Below are positions 33,983 to 44,468 of a stretch of DNA of 64,000 nt, piece after piece (the stretch's first letter is position 1; every line of letters starts with the position of its first letter). Source of the DNA: Trissonchulus latispiculum. Its lineage: Eukaryota; Nematoda; Enoplea; Enoplida; Ironidae. The notes below the pieces were generated by a model that saw nothing but the letters and a program-made list of their open reading frames with translations, searched no databases and was not told the DNA's origin. The stretch spans positions 21,466-85,465 of the forward strand of contig JASAND010017595.1 in assembly GCA_030248195.1 (NCBI GenBank), read 5' to 3'. A program made the position numbers and the translations under genes.

Positions 33983-36900
33983 TAGAGCTGGGGCCGGTTC
34001 CAATTTTCGAAACCGGTTCCGGTTCCGGTTCCAGAGTACCGGTTCCGGTTCCCGTTCCAGCTTCCGGCTCCCGGTTCTAAGCCCTAATTTACGACTAAAG
34101 CATCTTAATATATAAATCAACAACGGTAAGGTTTACTGCACCAAAATCAATAACCAGTACAGAGAAATTGCACCATCAACAGTGTGTTTGTCGAAATTTC
34201 TTGTTTTTTCAGCGAAAAGTTGAATTTCTGCATTTTGTGGCTTCAAACAGGATCTTCGATCACGGTACAGCTGACCATCTCTGCTGAAAACTTCTTCAGA
34301 TGGGACTGATGTAGCAGCAAGGAGCAGCAAGAAATTTCTTGGCAAACTTGGAAAGATTAGGAAAATCTTTTTCGTGCACTCGCCACCAGTCCAGCACAAA
34401 ATTCTTCTCCATCAGTTCTTCGATCGTGTGGTCCAGCAACTAAAATAATAGCAATTAACGTTGACTCACCAATTTAATTATACTGTGCTGACTCCAAAAA
34501 CTTGACTCAGAGAACTTGTACCATATTAATTTTCCGAAGCCAAGACTTGAATTTTAGCAGTTGTGTATTTTTAGCCGCCATTTTCACTACAGCCACCTAA
34601 GCAGATAAAAATTAAATAAGACTGCCACCAATAGATACGAGATTTTTCCACATCTTACAACGTGGCCACCTGTGGCTGAGCACTGCTCCGGACAAAAGAT
34701 GCGGCATGGCACTGTATGGCGCATCCGGTATTAAGTGTTATCGAGTTGGGCTAATGTCGTAAGATGCAGTAAAATCCAGTTTGGACGAAAGCGCTATGGA
34801 AATGCGGCAGAAGGTGTCTATAGTAGAAAAATTCATTGTCCAATTTCATTGTGTAACCTTTCATGCCTGAATTTTTTCACGGCCAAGGGTTGGGAACAGT
34901 TTTAGAAGTAAGCGAACAAGCGGTCCAGAGTTCTGATTTCCTCTGCTTAAGGGTGAATGGTGTCAGAGTTAATTTCATCAACCTCGAACCTTCATAAAAC
35001 TACAAATACTACAGGGAATGGAATCTTAACATACCACATCACAGCTCAGTTAGGTGTCAAGTTCCTGCTTTACTGTAGCCTCGTGGCTATTTCGTTCAGT
35101 TGACTGGCGATCATGCTGGTGGCCAAAGAATCTCTCAATCGAGTTAACGCCAGTAGGACGCTTAGAGGGAGGAGGCTGACAGTCTTCACTAGCAGCTGAA
35201 TTCAGGAATTTCAGCTGCTCCTGGGTCACCCTAAACAGGATTAATCAACTAAAATTATCTCAAACATAAAAAGGAGTATGGTACACCACTTAGCTATATC
35301 CCCGGACAGCGACACGAGCTTATTACGCTGATTTCAACCTTTCGTTGACTTAAGATGAAACACTAATATTTAACATACTGCTGTTGTAAAATTCGCCCTC
35401 GAATTTCTAGGAATCGCATGTCGGATCCTCAAATGAAAGTACTGTTGTAGTCCAAGAGCTTTAGGAGTTGACGTGAAACACTGATATTGAAAGTTAGAGA
35501 CTAGTTAGAGTTTGATCTAATTTACGACATTCCTGTCTACATACTCGCTAATTTTGTAACAGTATTATGCTCACTTGCGATATACTTCTTCCGGAGTAGG
35601 AGACAGTGCCATCTTTAAAGCACTAAATCTAGGATCCAGTCCAGAGCAGTGGCGATCTTGTGAGCATCCGTCGCCAGAAGCCGCTGATGCAGTGCCCTGT
35701 TGCCAACATCATCGATACAATCAAGCATCACTCTCTGAATTCCAGCAAGCTCAGTGGCAACCTAAAATAAGTGTGAAAGCAGCAAAAAGGTTTTAAGTAT
35801 GAGGGGTAAAGGATTAAAGATGACCATCAAAGTGAGACTAAAGACCATCTGCGTGAGGCAAAGATCAAAGAAAAAAGTGGTCAGTCCCGCCCGAAGCCGC
35901 TACGCGGCTCGGGGTGATTACGTTCAACTTTAGTTTTCAGATCAGGTCTTTCAGCTAGTCTAATTAAATTTACCAATTCAGAATCCTCCTCTTCTTCTTC
36001 CATTTCCAGATTTTGCGTAGACGACCAGGACGACAGCTGATGCTTCAAAGCTTCAACGGATGGCCAAACTTCTGACAGAAGTGGTACAGACTGGCTGGAA
36101 AATTATTTTGTCAGTTGGGCAAAAGGTTCCAAAAACGTTATGATCAAAGTAAGGGCTTGGTCACTGATTGAGCTCATCACGTGAGCTTTTGGCGTGTTCA
36201 CTGAGATCTGTCTTAGTGCAGGCAGATTATCCTTGACACTTTTCAACATCAAAAGAGTTGAGTTCCATCTGATTGGCATGGCAAGCTTCAAAGAGGTAGC
36301 TGGAAGCTCCATTTCTTTGGCAACGCTGAGCAATTTTGGCAAGTATTTGGAATGCTTAACAAAGCTGGCCACCTCTTGGCAAGCCGTGATCTCCTTTCTG
36401 ATCTGACCGCATTCAGAATCAGAGGACAGGCGGAATCCGTCGGTGGAGACCAAAGGATGCAAATCATGAGCAAAACAGGCAAATCGAACCCGGTCAGTGC
36501 AAGCTCTAGTGATGTTGGCGGCGGAATCAGTAACAAAAATTTGAGAAGCAGGATCAATACCATACTCTTCGATAATCTCACTGATGCATACCCTCAAGGT
36601 AGAAGCTTTCTGATCAGGAATGGCCCAAGATCCGAGAAGTGTAGTGTGCAGGTTCCAATCATGCTCAAAAAAACGGAAGATTATAACTATGGTTACATAC
36701 TTACTAGGAAGTGAGCTTAGTCGTGCCCAAAAATTGAGATTGATTTCTGATTGAAATCACGTTGGGAAAACTACACAAGCCTCTCCCCTTCCCAAGCAAA
36801 CTCAGCAGTTTTAGTTGAACAAAAGCTCTTAATTTGCAGAAAGGATGCCATACAGGCAAGGTACATAGTATGACTGCACGAAAGTAGCATTTAAGTTTAA

Positions 36901-37252
36901 GTATAACGCTAAGCCCGCATGTGCAAAGAAGTCACGTTGCTTGCTAAAAACGCTTTTCAAGACTTGTTGCTAAGACTCAATTCTGAAAAATGTTGCTAAG
37001 GACAAAAATGATCTATCTTCAAAGATTTGGTTTTATAGCCTGCATATTTATTTATTTATTTGGTTTTCTAATAGAATAGAACAGAATAATCTCAGAACAG
37101 AAAGTTTCTAATAGAATCTAACAGATAATCTGTATAGCCTTTTATTACTTGGACATCGGCTTTTAGAGTTGGAACCGGTCGGTTCCAACTCCTACCAGTT
37201 CCGGTTCCGGTTCCGGTTCCAACCGGTTCTAGTGGAACCGGTACCGGCTCTA
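33983..37252 (-). mobile_element. hAT transposon, 3270 bp, perfect 8-bp TSD GTTCTAAC
   Basis: GTTCTAAC lies at 33975-33982 and 37253-37260. The tips are TAGAGCTGGGGCCGGTTCC and, inverted, TAGAGCCGGTACCGGTTCC, followed in both arms by (GGTTCC)n subterminal repeats. Eight-base TSDs and a TAGAG tip are hallmarks of hAT. Removing it restores the sequence expected from the inverse copy I (GAACGCTAAAA-like and ACCCTCCGCGC flanks). It carries its own decayed transposase on the minus strand. Confidence 0.95.
34133..36680 (-). pseudogene. hAT transposase, interrupted by introns and frameshifts
   Basis: Four coding blocks in minus-strand order. Up to 36103: the DDE core with FVTDSAANITRA, CFAHDLHPLV and RWNSTLLML. 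Exon about 35761-35575: starts after TTTTAG, reads VATELAGIQRVM..., then LDPRF in another frame, so it is shifted. Exon 35230-35050: starts after GTTTAG, with NSIERFFGHQHD. Exon from 34439: starts after TTTTAG, with ELMEKNFVLDWWR, then after a frame change the C-terminal dimerisation block TSVPSEEVFSRDGQLYRDRR. The order and motifs are those of hAT transposases, nuclear enzymes that cut and paste the element. The two frameshifts mean this copy is dead; the intron borders look genuine. An N-terminal BED finger was not identified. Confidence 0.85.
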
Positions 37253-37656
37253 GTTCTAACACCCTCCGCGCAATCTCGATTCAAAAAAATCGAGATTTCC
37301 GGTCATTCCGGCTTCGCTGGTTTTTCCAAATTTACTATAGCAGCTATACAGTTATGAATATGCTCATTCGAAAGGTCTCATTGAGCTTCATATTTTTGCT
37401 CTTTAAAGCAACGTTCTAGCTTTTCTCTGCCGTGAGATACGCCGATTTTCCTGTTTTGGCCTGGAAACTTGTCATTTTTTGCAGAAATCAAATAATCCAT
37501 CATTTCTTGAACTATGCAAGCTGTAAAATCAAACTAAGGGCGTCGGTCTGAAGTTCTCAAAGGCGCAAATTATCCGACGCATGATCGTCTTTCAACAGCC
37601 ATCCCGTAGTTAAAGAAATGAAAGTTGTACACCAACCAGGCACCCGAAAAATTCGG

Positions 37657-37728
37657 GCACCTGGCGGGATTCGAACCCGTGTCTTCTGCTTAACGCGCAG
37701 ACGCTCTAACCAACTGAGCCACAGTTGC
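37657..37728 (-). tRNA. tRNA-like gene, anticodon loop GCGTTAA (GTT by position), SINE head 1
   Basis: Minus strand: acceptor GCAACTG against CAGGTGC (one mismatch), D arm GCTC...GAGC, anticodon stem TCTGC/GCAGA, T loop TTCGAAT with one stem mismatch. Position 33 would be C rather than U, unusual for a working tRNA. Together with the conserved body that follows, it is best read as the head of a tRNA-derived SINE. Confidence 0.6.
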
Positions 37729-37904
37729 TTCAGTAGAAAGAGCGGAAGACCGAATACGAACCCAAAGTGTACAACTTTTCAACGCACAAGTGCATTGCAC
37801 ATCGCAAGTGGAGCGAGATAACTCTCAAGCCTCCCACTGCAATATACACGAACCCAAGTTAAAGAAATGAAAGTTGTACACCACCAGGCACCCGAAAAAT
37901 TCGG

Positions 37905-37976
37905 GCACCTGGCGGGGTTCGAACCCGCGTCTTCTGCTTAACGCTCAGACGCTCTAACCAACTGAGCCACAGGTGC
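37905..37976 (-). tRNA. tRNA-like gene, SINE head 2
   Basis: Minus strand: perfect 7-bp acceptor GCACCTG/CAGGTGC, T arm GCGGG-TTCGAAC-CCCGC perfect, D arm intact, anticodon stem TCTGA/GCAGA with one mismatch, and the same GCGTTAA loop. The internal A and B boxes are intact (TGGCTCAGTTGG and GGTTCGAACCC). It is followed by CCCGAATTTTTCGGG, a hairpin with a T run that could end polymerase III transcription. Confidence 0.65.
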
Positions 37977-38799
37977 TTCAGTAGAAAAAGCGGAAGACCG
38001 AATACGAACCCAAAGTGTACAACTTTTCAACGCACAAGTGCATTGCACATAGGCTGCTAGGCTGATAGGCTGCTATCATAAAAAATGTAGTTTTTGCAAA
38101 AACACGACCATTTTTTTCCCAAAGATTGTGGAGCACTCACCATGCAAGCTGGAGGGTTGCTATTTAATTGATGTGTTCTGCACAAATATACCCAGGGACG
38201 TTTTTTAGTTGCCCGATTACTGCTTTCTAGCTAAAGTAATCTCTGGACAAATTTGGAAAAAGTAGGCAAAATACATTTCAGCTTATTTTTTCATAACGAA
38301 GAGCGATTTCACAATAAATAAAAACTCGTCCCCAGCTATTTGATGGAGGTATCGAATGATATAGCCGATGTCTCGCGAAAAAATTTACTTGAGTGTGCAA
38401 AAAATCTGGAAAATTATACTTGTTCTAAAATGTGTTAAAAATATTTTGGAAAAGCAACATTACTTTCATGGTATGCATTAAAAGGAGAAAATGTCAAGCT
38501 GCATTTTGATATAATAATGGCTTCTTGACTACAAGTAATAAATGAGTAATAATGGTGCAAACTTTATGTGACCAAAGGGAATCACCACCTTAAGTTAATA
38601 CTGGACAGAGTTTGCTGATATCTGGCGGCTCCAATAACAACAAGTACATGTACATCGCTTATGCGAAAGTTTTATTTTATTTTAATTTGATAAGAAACAT
38701 ACACACCTATCCAAAGTCAACAAAACGCATTTACTCTAACACAAGTCACGCCAGTCTCCAAAGACGTAGATTTAGGAAGTGAAATAAGTCCAGGAAATA

Positions 38800-39384
38800 G
38801 TGAGACCAATCAAATACGTGTTTTGCAATTGTGTTACCGCCTGGAACCGTTGGAAGATTTACACCAAGTCAGTCTCAGCACTTAGACATGGTCTTTGTAT
38901 TGCCGCGGGAGTAATCGATGAAGACTATAGGCACTATAGCAATATTCGTTTTTTCAAACTGATTTTGCTAAACGAACTACCCATGTCATAAATTAAAAAT
39001 ATATGGGACGAAAACGCTGTAAAATGACTCGATAAAATATTGTTGGTTGATAACATTCCTTTCCGCAGGCTACTCACATACATTTCCACAGAACCAAAAG
39101 TACAACCAAAAGTACATGTGTTTTATTATAATACACCCACATCCTTCTATGCAAAAACATAAACACCTTTGTATAACCCACAAGCTGCCTGAATAGTGTT
39201 ACACTTGGTTTTAAAGACACTGTCGGAATCTCAGTTTTTAACTTTTGGAAGGAGGATTACCCCATTACCCGCGGAGATGAAGCACAGATTCAGTGAAAAA
39301 ATCGTCATACAAAAGATTGAAGAATGTATCCATCTCGCAGAAACTTTAGGAGGACAGACCGGATTTGGTTCTACCGGAAAATAA
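38800..39384 (+). pseudogene. dUTPase relic 1 (dUTP pyrophosphatase)
   Basis: dUTPases are trimeric enzymes that hydrolyse dUTP to dUMP, keeping uracil out of DNA. The block at 38800-38991 reads RHGLCIAAGVIDEDYR, the conserved motif III region. After about 220 bp without homology, 39214-39270 gives a VFNFWKEDYPITRGDE segment (motif IV surroundings) in one frame. 39280-39384 in another frame ends in GGQTGFGSTGK, the glycine-rich motif V that closes the active site, followed directly by a stop as in complete enzymes. Motif I was not found. The frame change and the gap make it non-functional, or the gap is an intron without a clean GT. Relic 2 lies 18 kb away on the same strand. Confidence 0.75.
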
Positions 39385-40865
39385 ATCTTTGTACATTTTG
39401 AAGCGACATATAGTTTATTGAAATATCTGGAATATGGTTCCAAACTGGGTGGTATAGGTAGTGATAGCTCTCGGTTCTGGTAGAGATAACAACTGTTTTT
39501 AGATCTTGAAAATTGGAAGATATATGTTGTAACCAGTGTTCATATAATGATTGATAGGTGTAATGCGCCAGTCAATAAAGAGGTAGGATCTATTATTACT
39601 GCCAGTAAGCAAGCAACAGCCGTGACAATATGTATAATGTACTCTTGCTACCAGTAAACAATTTAGGCAAGTTTAACGTACGAATTTTCAACTTTGCAGC
39701 TGTGATACTTTCACATTGTGCATGAAGTCTGCATCTATTACACTTTAAGCTACTGTTCGCTTTACTAGACAGCTACCTATCATAAATTCTCCCATAAATT
39801 CCTCAATTTCGCTACTTTATCATTTCTTAGCTTCTAGCAGCTTTGCAACAGCGTTTTATTATATAGTTTCTAATTAATCTTCCCACTCTTCTTAAGTTGC
39901 AGTTTTCGCACTATCTGTCTTGACAACTGTCTATCTAACAGCCAGAACATAAAACCCAAACTATTAATTATATTCACCCTATATCCTACCACGACAACTG
40001 TTCATAGTAAATATCTCCGTTCCTCTCTAGTTCTAGTGAAGAGTCTTTCATTATTCGCCTATTCTCAAGCGACTGCACCCTTTAATTTCACCGTTGTACG
40101 CATACTATGCTTCAACTATACTAATTCTTATTAATTCTTTCAATCCGCTTCGCTTGCACATCAACTCCAACGGCAAAATGAAAAGCTAAGGCTTAGGCAT
40201 GGACAGCAAAAGCGCACTGCGAAGCTGGCAGAACTCAGCTGAGACCGGGTTACAGCACAAGGTTTTTACAGGTCCTAAAGCAGTCGGGCGCAGGTTGCTG
40301 CCTAATAATCACTATTCATTCCCATTTCCTTACATTCCAAACTTACCAATCAATACGATAGTGAAGTACTTTTAGGACACTGTTGAGTTTACAACGCAAC
40401 TCAATTAGCTGGCGACCATTTTCATTGATAAGTTGTGTAATCCTTGTCTGATCAATCAGTGTATTTGTAGTAAACGTTGAGGCACAAAGACTTTAATGAA
40501 AGTTATTTTTGGATTAATTGTTCGCCGCCTAACTCACTTGTCAAATCATTCATAATTCCTCGAGGTGTTAGAATCGAAAAGAGCGGCCCTTGATTTGTTA
40601 TCTTCGGTTTCTTTAGTTTGTTTGTTGATTTAACAAAGCGCCTATTGGGTAGACGATGTAGGCACTAAGGAAATGTGTTATAGTTAAAAAGTTATACGTT
40701 TATTGAGAAAACACTGCTTTATTAAATTATTAATGGACACAATGATGTCTAAAGTGCGCGATATATTGCAAGGAACTTAATATATGTGCAGTTAAGGGTA
40801 CTTTACCTGTCAAAATGCTATTCGAATTTACACTTGATAGTGATTTATATTTATATGTATAATTT
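39385..40865. other. AT-rich spacer, nothing recognised
   Basis: No domain-bearing frame. T-rich pyrimidine tracts occur around 39900-40150. A truncated GTACTCTTGCTACCAGTAAAC word near 39650 is a fragment of the 7-bp-TSD family end. Confidence 0.45.
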
Positions 40866-40877
40866 ATATATACATAC

Positions 40878-40937
<60 letters not shown>
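40866..40937. repeat. (CATA)n and (TA)n microsatellite
   Basis: About 20 bp of CATA units followed by about 45 bp of TA units. Confidence 0.97.
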
Positions 40938-40939
<2 letters not shown>

Positions 40940-41149
40940 GATACTGAAAAAGTATGGCACCTGACAGTTGAAACTGATACCTAGTCAGCCCCATCCGACT
41001 AGGTTTAAATATGAAATGTTTGGCTTCAAAAATAGAACCTGCAAGACAGCGAAAGTTGTGCCACAGCCAGGACTTCCAGCCTGGGCCCCAGCCATTTCTA
41101 GACTGTCGCGACGATCACCAAATGCGCCAATTCTGATCTGGACTCTGTC

Positions 41150-41668
41150 ACAACATCAGCTTCATTTCCGCCATATCCTGGATAAGGCGATTAATAAACG
41201 CTGGTGTGCCATCGACACCGAAGGCCTGGATGCAGATGTGACTCTGCACGGTTCTGACCATTTGAATCTGCACCCGTGGCCGTCTCGACAAAAAACGAGG
41301 ATACTTACGTCTACTGCCTCGGGTATCTAACTGGTTTCCTTCCAACTAAGTTCCCTCAGAACTTAAAAGCGTTCCTTTCATAGCAAATGGAACGCCTTGT
41401 GATGCCCAAAGGTTTCAGGATATGTTTGAGTTCACTTTCACACTCAGAGTGGACCTGACGACTCTTTAAAAAATCCAGATTCCCAACAGAACATGCCATC
41501 AGCCGGAAACCAAATGAAGGAATCAAACTGACCACCATGAGCATGGCATTGCTCGGCACTTCGAATCCTAAAAACCAGGACATCCAAAAGTATGGCATTG
41601 ATCTGCTGCCCACAGATGAGCAACTAGCATATGTCATTGAAGATGTGCACCATCACCTTCGAATTGCT
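41150..41668 (+). pseudogene. Frameshifted gene fragment of unknown family
   Basis: Consecutive coding-like blocks appear on the plus strand in changing frames: one with HILDKAINKRWCAIDTEGLD (41160-41240), one with DTYVYCLGYLTGFLPTKF (about 41300), one with AQRFQDMFEFTFTLRVDL (about 41400), and one with YGIDLLPTDEQLAYVIED up to a stop at 41666-41668. The composition is protein-like in each block and poor in the alternative frames, so a once-continuous gene with at least three frame breaks is the simplest reading. The CAIDTEG block vaguely resembles exonuclease-type metal-binding motifs, but I would not name it. It lies directly upstream of the other decayed genes of this cluster. Confidence 0.45.
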
Positions 41669-41867
41669 TAAATCTGCTTGGATCGTTTAACCAAAAAATA
41701 AGACACCAGCAGTATATGATATTAAAAGTTCACGAAGGTAGGAAAACGCAGACGACTCTGCCTATTTCTCAGGCCGAAAAGATCGTAGGTAAAACAGTAA
41801 ATTAGAATCAGAATTAATGCATAAACGTCATGCTTGCAGTATGACCTGTATAAAATCTTTGTTTTAG

Positions 41868-41969
41868 AATTGGAATGAAAGAGTAAACTCCGGAGTGAAG
41901 AAACTCTGGAGACATCGAGCTTGGGAAGACAGCGACGAGGAAGATGACAATGATTATCAGCAGGATTAG
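41868..41969 (+). CDS. Short acidic terminal exon, unknown protein
   Basis: Opens after TTGTTTTAG and reads 33 residues to TAG. It starts NWNERVNSGVKKLWRHRAW and ends in an acidic tail (EDSDEEDDNDYQQD). The acceptor region and first 18 bases are duplicated at 43630-43707, where the copy continues into non-coding DNA. The function is unknown; the tail suggests a nuclear or nucleic-acid-associated protein. Confidence 0.4.
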   Translation, partial: NWNERVNSGVKKLWRHRAWEDSDEEDDNDYQQD

Positions 41970-42068
41970 CTGATTCCTGTACAAAAGGATGCAGTAAGAT
42001 TTCACCCATTTGCATAAATTTAAGAAATCTCCAAGAGTGAAATTCTAAGTCAGCCTACTATATCGCGA

Positions 42069-42445
42069 GCTCAACCGTTGCTGAGGCCCATAGGACCAGT
42101 CAGGGAACGCCGAGTTCCCGTCGTGCCAACCCGCCAATCTTTAGCGAAACGCCAGCTGTTGCCGCTGGATAGCAAATCTTATGTTGCCATGGCTTTGCAA
42201 CAGACGACGCTGTTCCGAGAATTTCAGGCATAGCGCGAAGATACAAGCCCGGTAAAGAAACACTTGAACAAGTGCTAGAGTTTTTCATCGGCCGTCACAT
42301 TTGGGCATTGTCGTTGGGCGAAATTCTTGTCTCAGCCCTGGCACGAAATAAAGAGGTGGTTGATCAAAAATTCCAGCGTATAGCCAACCCGAATTTGGGT
42401 CGAACCTCGGATTCCTCCGCAGCCACCTCGGCGGCGAGGACGTAA
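42069..42445 (+). pseudogene. Gene fragment of unknown family upstream of NADAR relic
   Basis: A first block (42069-42228) has RPIGPVRERRVPVVPTRQSL and then YVAMALQQTTLFREFQ before a TAG. A second block in another frame (about 42230-42445) reads KPGKETLEQVLEFFIGRHIW and then LARNKEVVDQKF, ending in a Ser/Ala-rich tail and TAA. The two join logically with one base shifted. Both are helix-rich with good amino-acid composition. It sits 35 bp before the NADAR relic and may have been the N-terminal part of the same protein. Confidence 0.45.
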
Positions 42446-42479
42446 TGCTCGACCTCAGTGGCTAAAACTGATCCATGCA

Positions 42480-42989
42480 GGAGATTGACGGTACACACTA
42501 ATTTTGGGCTGCCCAGCAAAGTTCGCTACAGCTCCTCGACTGGAAATTCCTACACAGCAAGAGAGGCGAGAACATGGCCTAGTGCGTTTTGGAGGCTACC
42601 AGAGTTCGCTGAGAAACTTCCACGAAGCAAGCTTCGTGATCGACTGGAAGACCAATGTGCAGAGCAATACTATCAGAACAGGAAGGCAAGCTAATTTTGG
42701 AGCGATAGCTTGGCTAAACGAAATCTGAAAGCGGATAATCCGGCATGTGAAAAGGCGTTGGGAAGCATGGTCCGATATGACAACATTGTCTGGCGTCGCG
42801 TTGCCAAGTACTTCATGTACAAAGAAGCACTGTACGCGAAATTTTCCCAGGACCCGGCCCTGGGACGCTACTACTTGAGACAGGAGATGCCTACTTAGCC
42901 CAAGTCAGAAGTGGTGATCTTTTTTGGTCAGAACTGGTTGGGCAAACTGCTGATGGTCCTTCGCTTGCAACAGCGAGGTGACGTCTAAA
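42480..42989 (+). pseudogene. NADAR (YbiA/DUF1768-like) domain relic
   Basis: NADAR domains act on ADP-ribose-type and riboflavin-precursor substrates as N-glycosidases and occur in cells, phages and large DNA viruses. Family features seen in order: an RFGGYQSSLRNFHEASF segment near 42580 (the usual F.G....LSNF region), AEQYYQNRKA near 42660 (the E.aYQ.rKA core), VWRRVAKYFMYKEALYAKF near 42790, GDAYLAQVRSGDLFW near 42890, and GQNWLGKLLMVLR near 42930. They lie in at least three frames, so the gene is broken four times or so. A clean GTAAGT donor follows at 42990, with a 69-bp intron and TTTTAG acceptor at 43058. Confidence 0.7.
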
Positions 42990-43058
42990 GTAAGTGACCA
43001 TAAGTTTAATTAAATAAAGTTAACGTGTATAAAATAACATAAGATTGTTTTGTTTTAG

Positions 43059-43274
43059 ACACTTGTTACCAGCGAGCCCGTTCTATTCATGAGAATTTCG
43101 CAGCCATCGCCACTGAAGCCTGAAGCCCACAGATCAATTGATATTCGAGATAAAATTCGTTACGTCTCCTGGGTTTACGGTCTTGATTCAAGTCAAGAAC
43201 CAGAAAGAGTCCGAAATTTCTTATTACCCCAAGTTTGCATGCTACCCTGCGAAGCTGTCATGCATGCACAATAA
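43059..43274 (+). CDS. Exon downstream of the NADAR relic, unknown protein
   Basis: Opens in phase 0 after TGTTTTAG and runs 71 residues to TAA: TSEPVLFMRISQPSPLKPEA, then DIRDKIRYVSWVYGLDSSQE, then a Cys-containing end. The 69-bp GT-AG intron before it is of normal small-intron size. No family recognised. It may belong to the same broken gene as the NADAR blocks. Confidence 0.4.
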   Translation, partial: TLVTSEPVLFMRISQPSPLKPEAHRSIDIRDKIRYVSWVYGLDSSQEPERVRNFLLPQVCMLPCEAVMHAQ

Positions 43275-43387
43275 CTGTACTTTTTGAAGACCCTGTAGTT
43301 TTCCCACAAAATGAGTATAATATCAATCAACTAATTCAAGTTATTCTTCAGATTTTCCTAGTCTTTACTCACTACCTTAATTATCCC

Positions 43388-43688
43388 CGGTCCCAGAATA
43401 TTTGCAAAACGGCCATATAGAAAGGGATGACATGGAAGCATTCTATGCATTGCTGGATGCTGCATTAGACCTTCGAAAATATCCAGTAATAGCTTGCCTG
43501 AACTGGAAGATGACAACTCTAGTTCCACTAGTGGCAGCCCTGAACCCACGCGTAATCCTATGCTAATTGAATATACCGCTGCATCTTTACCACGCTTTTT
43601 CTCAAAGAAACAATATAGTAAATTCGAACCAGGATTAATGCATAAAAATCATGCTTGCAGTATGACCTGTATAATATCCTTGTTTTAG
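43388..43688 (+). pseudogene. Small frameshifted gene fragment
   Basis: One frame reads EYLQNGHIERDDMEAFYALL and then DAALDLRKYP (about 43397-43486). The reading then moves to a second frame with LPELEDDNSSSTSGSPEPT up to 43688. The join could be a frame break or a short unrecognised intron. The end overlaps the duplicated 43630-43707 segment. Family unknown. Confidence 0.4.
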
Positions 43689-43779
43689 AATTGGAATGAA
43701 AGAGTACTTTTAAAAATAGTTTGAAATTTGTAGATGCATAGAACGTTACCTAAATATTTTTATTATTTTGTAATTTTAG

Positions 43780-43969
43780 GAATCCTTTGCTCGGACTAAG
43801 TTTCGGGTCCTCATCGGAAATGAATTATGGGGCGTATTTTTACTGTCCATTCGAAGTGCTCATATTGAACTCATACATGACAGCACACGACCAAGCGGTA
43901 GATCACAGACTCATTTCTGTAACATCTAATGCTGGTCCAAGTTTTTGCCTATGTATACAATCAATTTAG
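43780..43969 (+). CDS. Exon of unknown family, paralogue of 60199-60364
   Basis: After AATTTTAG the exon opens in phase 1 and reads 62 residues to TAG. The beginning, LLGLSFGSSSEMNYGAYF, then CPFEVL, is clearly related to the minus-strand exon at 60364-60199, which has LIGLNLGSSSEAEYGILF and GPFEIL after an acceptor of the same phase. Two copies with conserved intron phase argue for a real gene family. Function not recognised. Confidence 0.5.
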
Positions 43970-44232
43970 AGGAATTTATATTACTTATTAATTTGTTTAA
44001 ATAATAGCAGTCAACCAGGTTAGTTTTAGTTTAGCTTTAGCTTAAGATACAGAACCTTCACTCAGCTTTATTAGTATACCTCATTTTTATTTGTACTATA
44101 CAGGCATCATGTTATATATCAAATCGATTGACATTCTATATTCGTATATTCACTTTTCAAGACACATGCATCTTTTTCAAAAGATTTAATTGTATATTCA
44201 TTCCTTTTTGTCTTTTTTCTTTCCATCCACAG

Positions 44233-44468
44233 CAACAGTCGTGATGGGCGGATTTGTCCCTCCACCCAGGGTCGTTCGTTTCTACCCCGAGGAGGAAGGG
44301 GTCCCTTCCATCTACACACCCCAGGACAGGGAGAGTTACCCCTCCTTGCCATCCACAATTTCAAATGGCGCTAAGAGGGAGGGTTGGCCATTCGCCGTTT
44401 ACGCATTTCCCGAACTAACTCTCTCAGTTTGCCAACAGTCTTGCGTAGCTCTTCTAAATGATCTTTGA
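44233..44468 (+). CDS. Possible Pro-rich exon, unknown
   Basis: Opens after TTCCATCCACAG. It reads VVMGGFVPPPRVVRFYPEEE, then VPSIYTPQDRESYPSLPSTI, to a TGA at 44466-44468. Its last 98 bp overlap the opposite-strand exon 44371-44664. Only the part before 44371 has convincing composition, so the true end may be a splice site or the frame may be a shadow. Confidence 0.3.

Larger units (their letters stand above)
37610..38050 (-). repeat. Tandem pair of tRNA-headed SINE-like units (about 245 bp each)
   Basis: Both units share the order AAAGTTGTACACCA, tRNA part, CTTCAGTAGAAA, CGAATACGAACCCAAAGTGT, and CGCACAAGTGCATTGCACAT. A third partial copy is at 15868-15956. Confidence 0.75.
33897..38589. 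mobile_element. TTAA element with GGTGGTGATTCC tips, copy II, carrying a hAT and SINE units
   Basis: Starts GGTGGTGATTCC after TTGA (decayed TTAA) and ends GGAATCACCACC before TTAA at 38590-38593. It is inverted relative to copy I. The hAT at 33983-37252 and the tRNA-headed repeats at about 37610-38050 are absent from copy I and are therefore later arrivals or losses in I. Confidence 0.72.
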
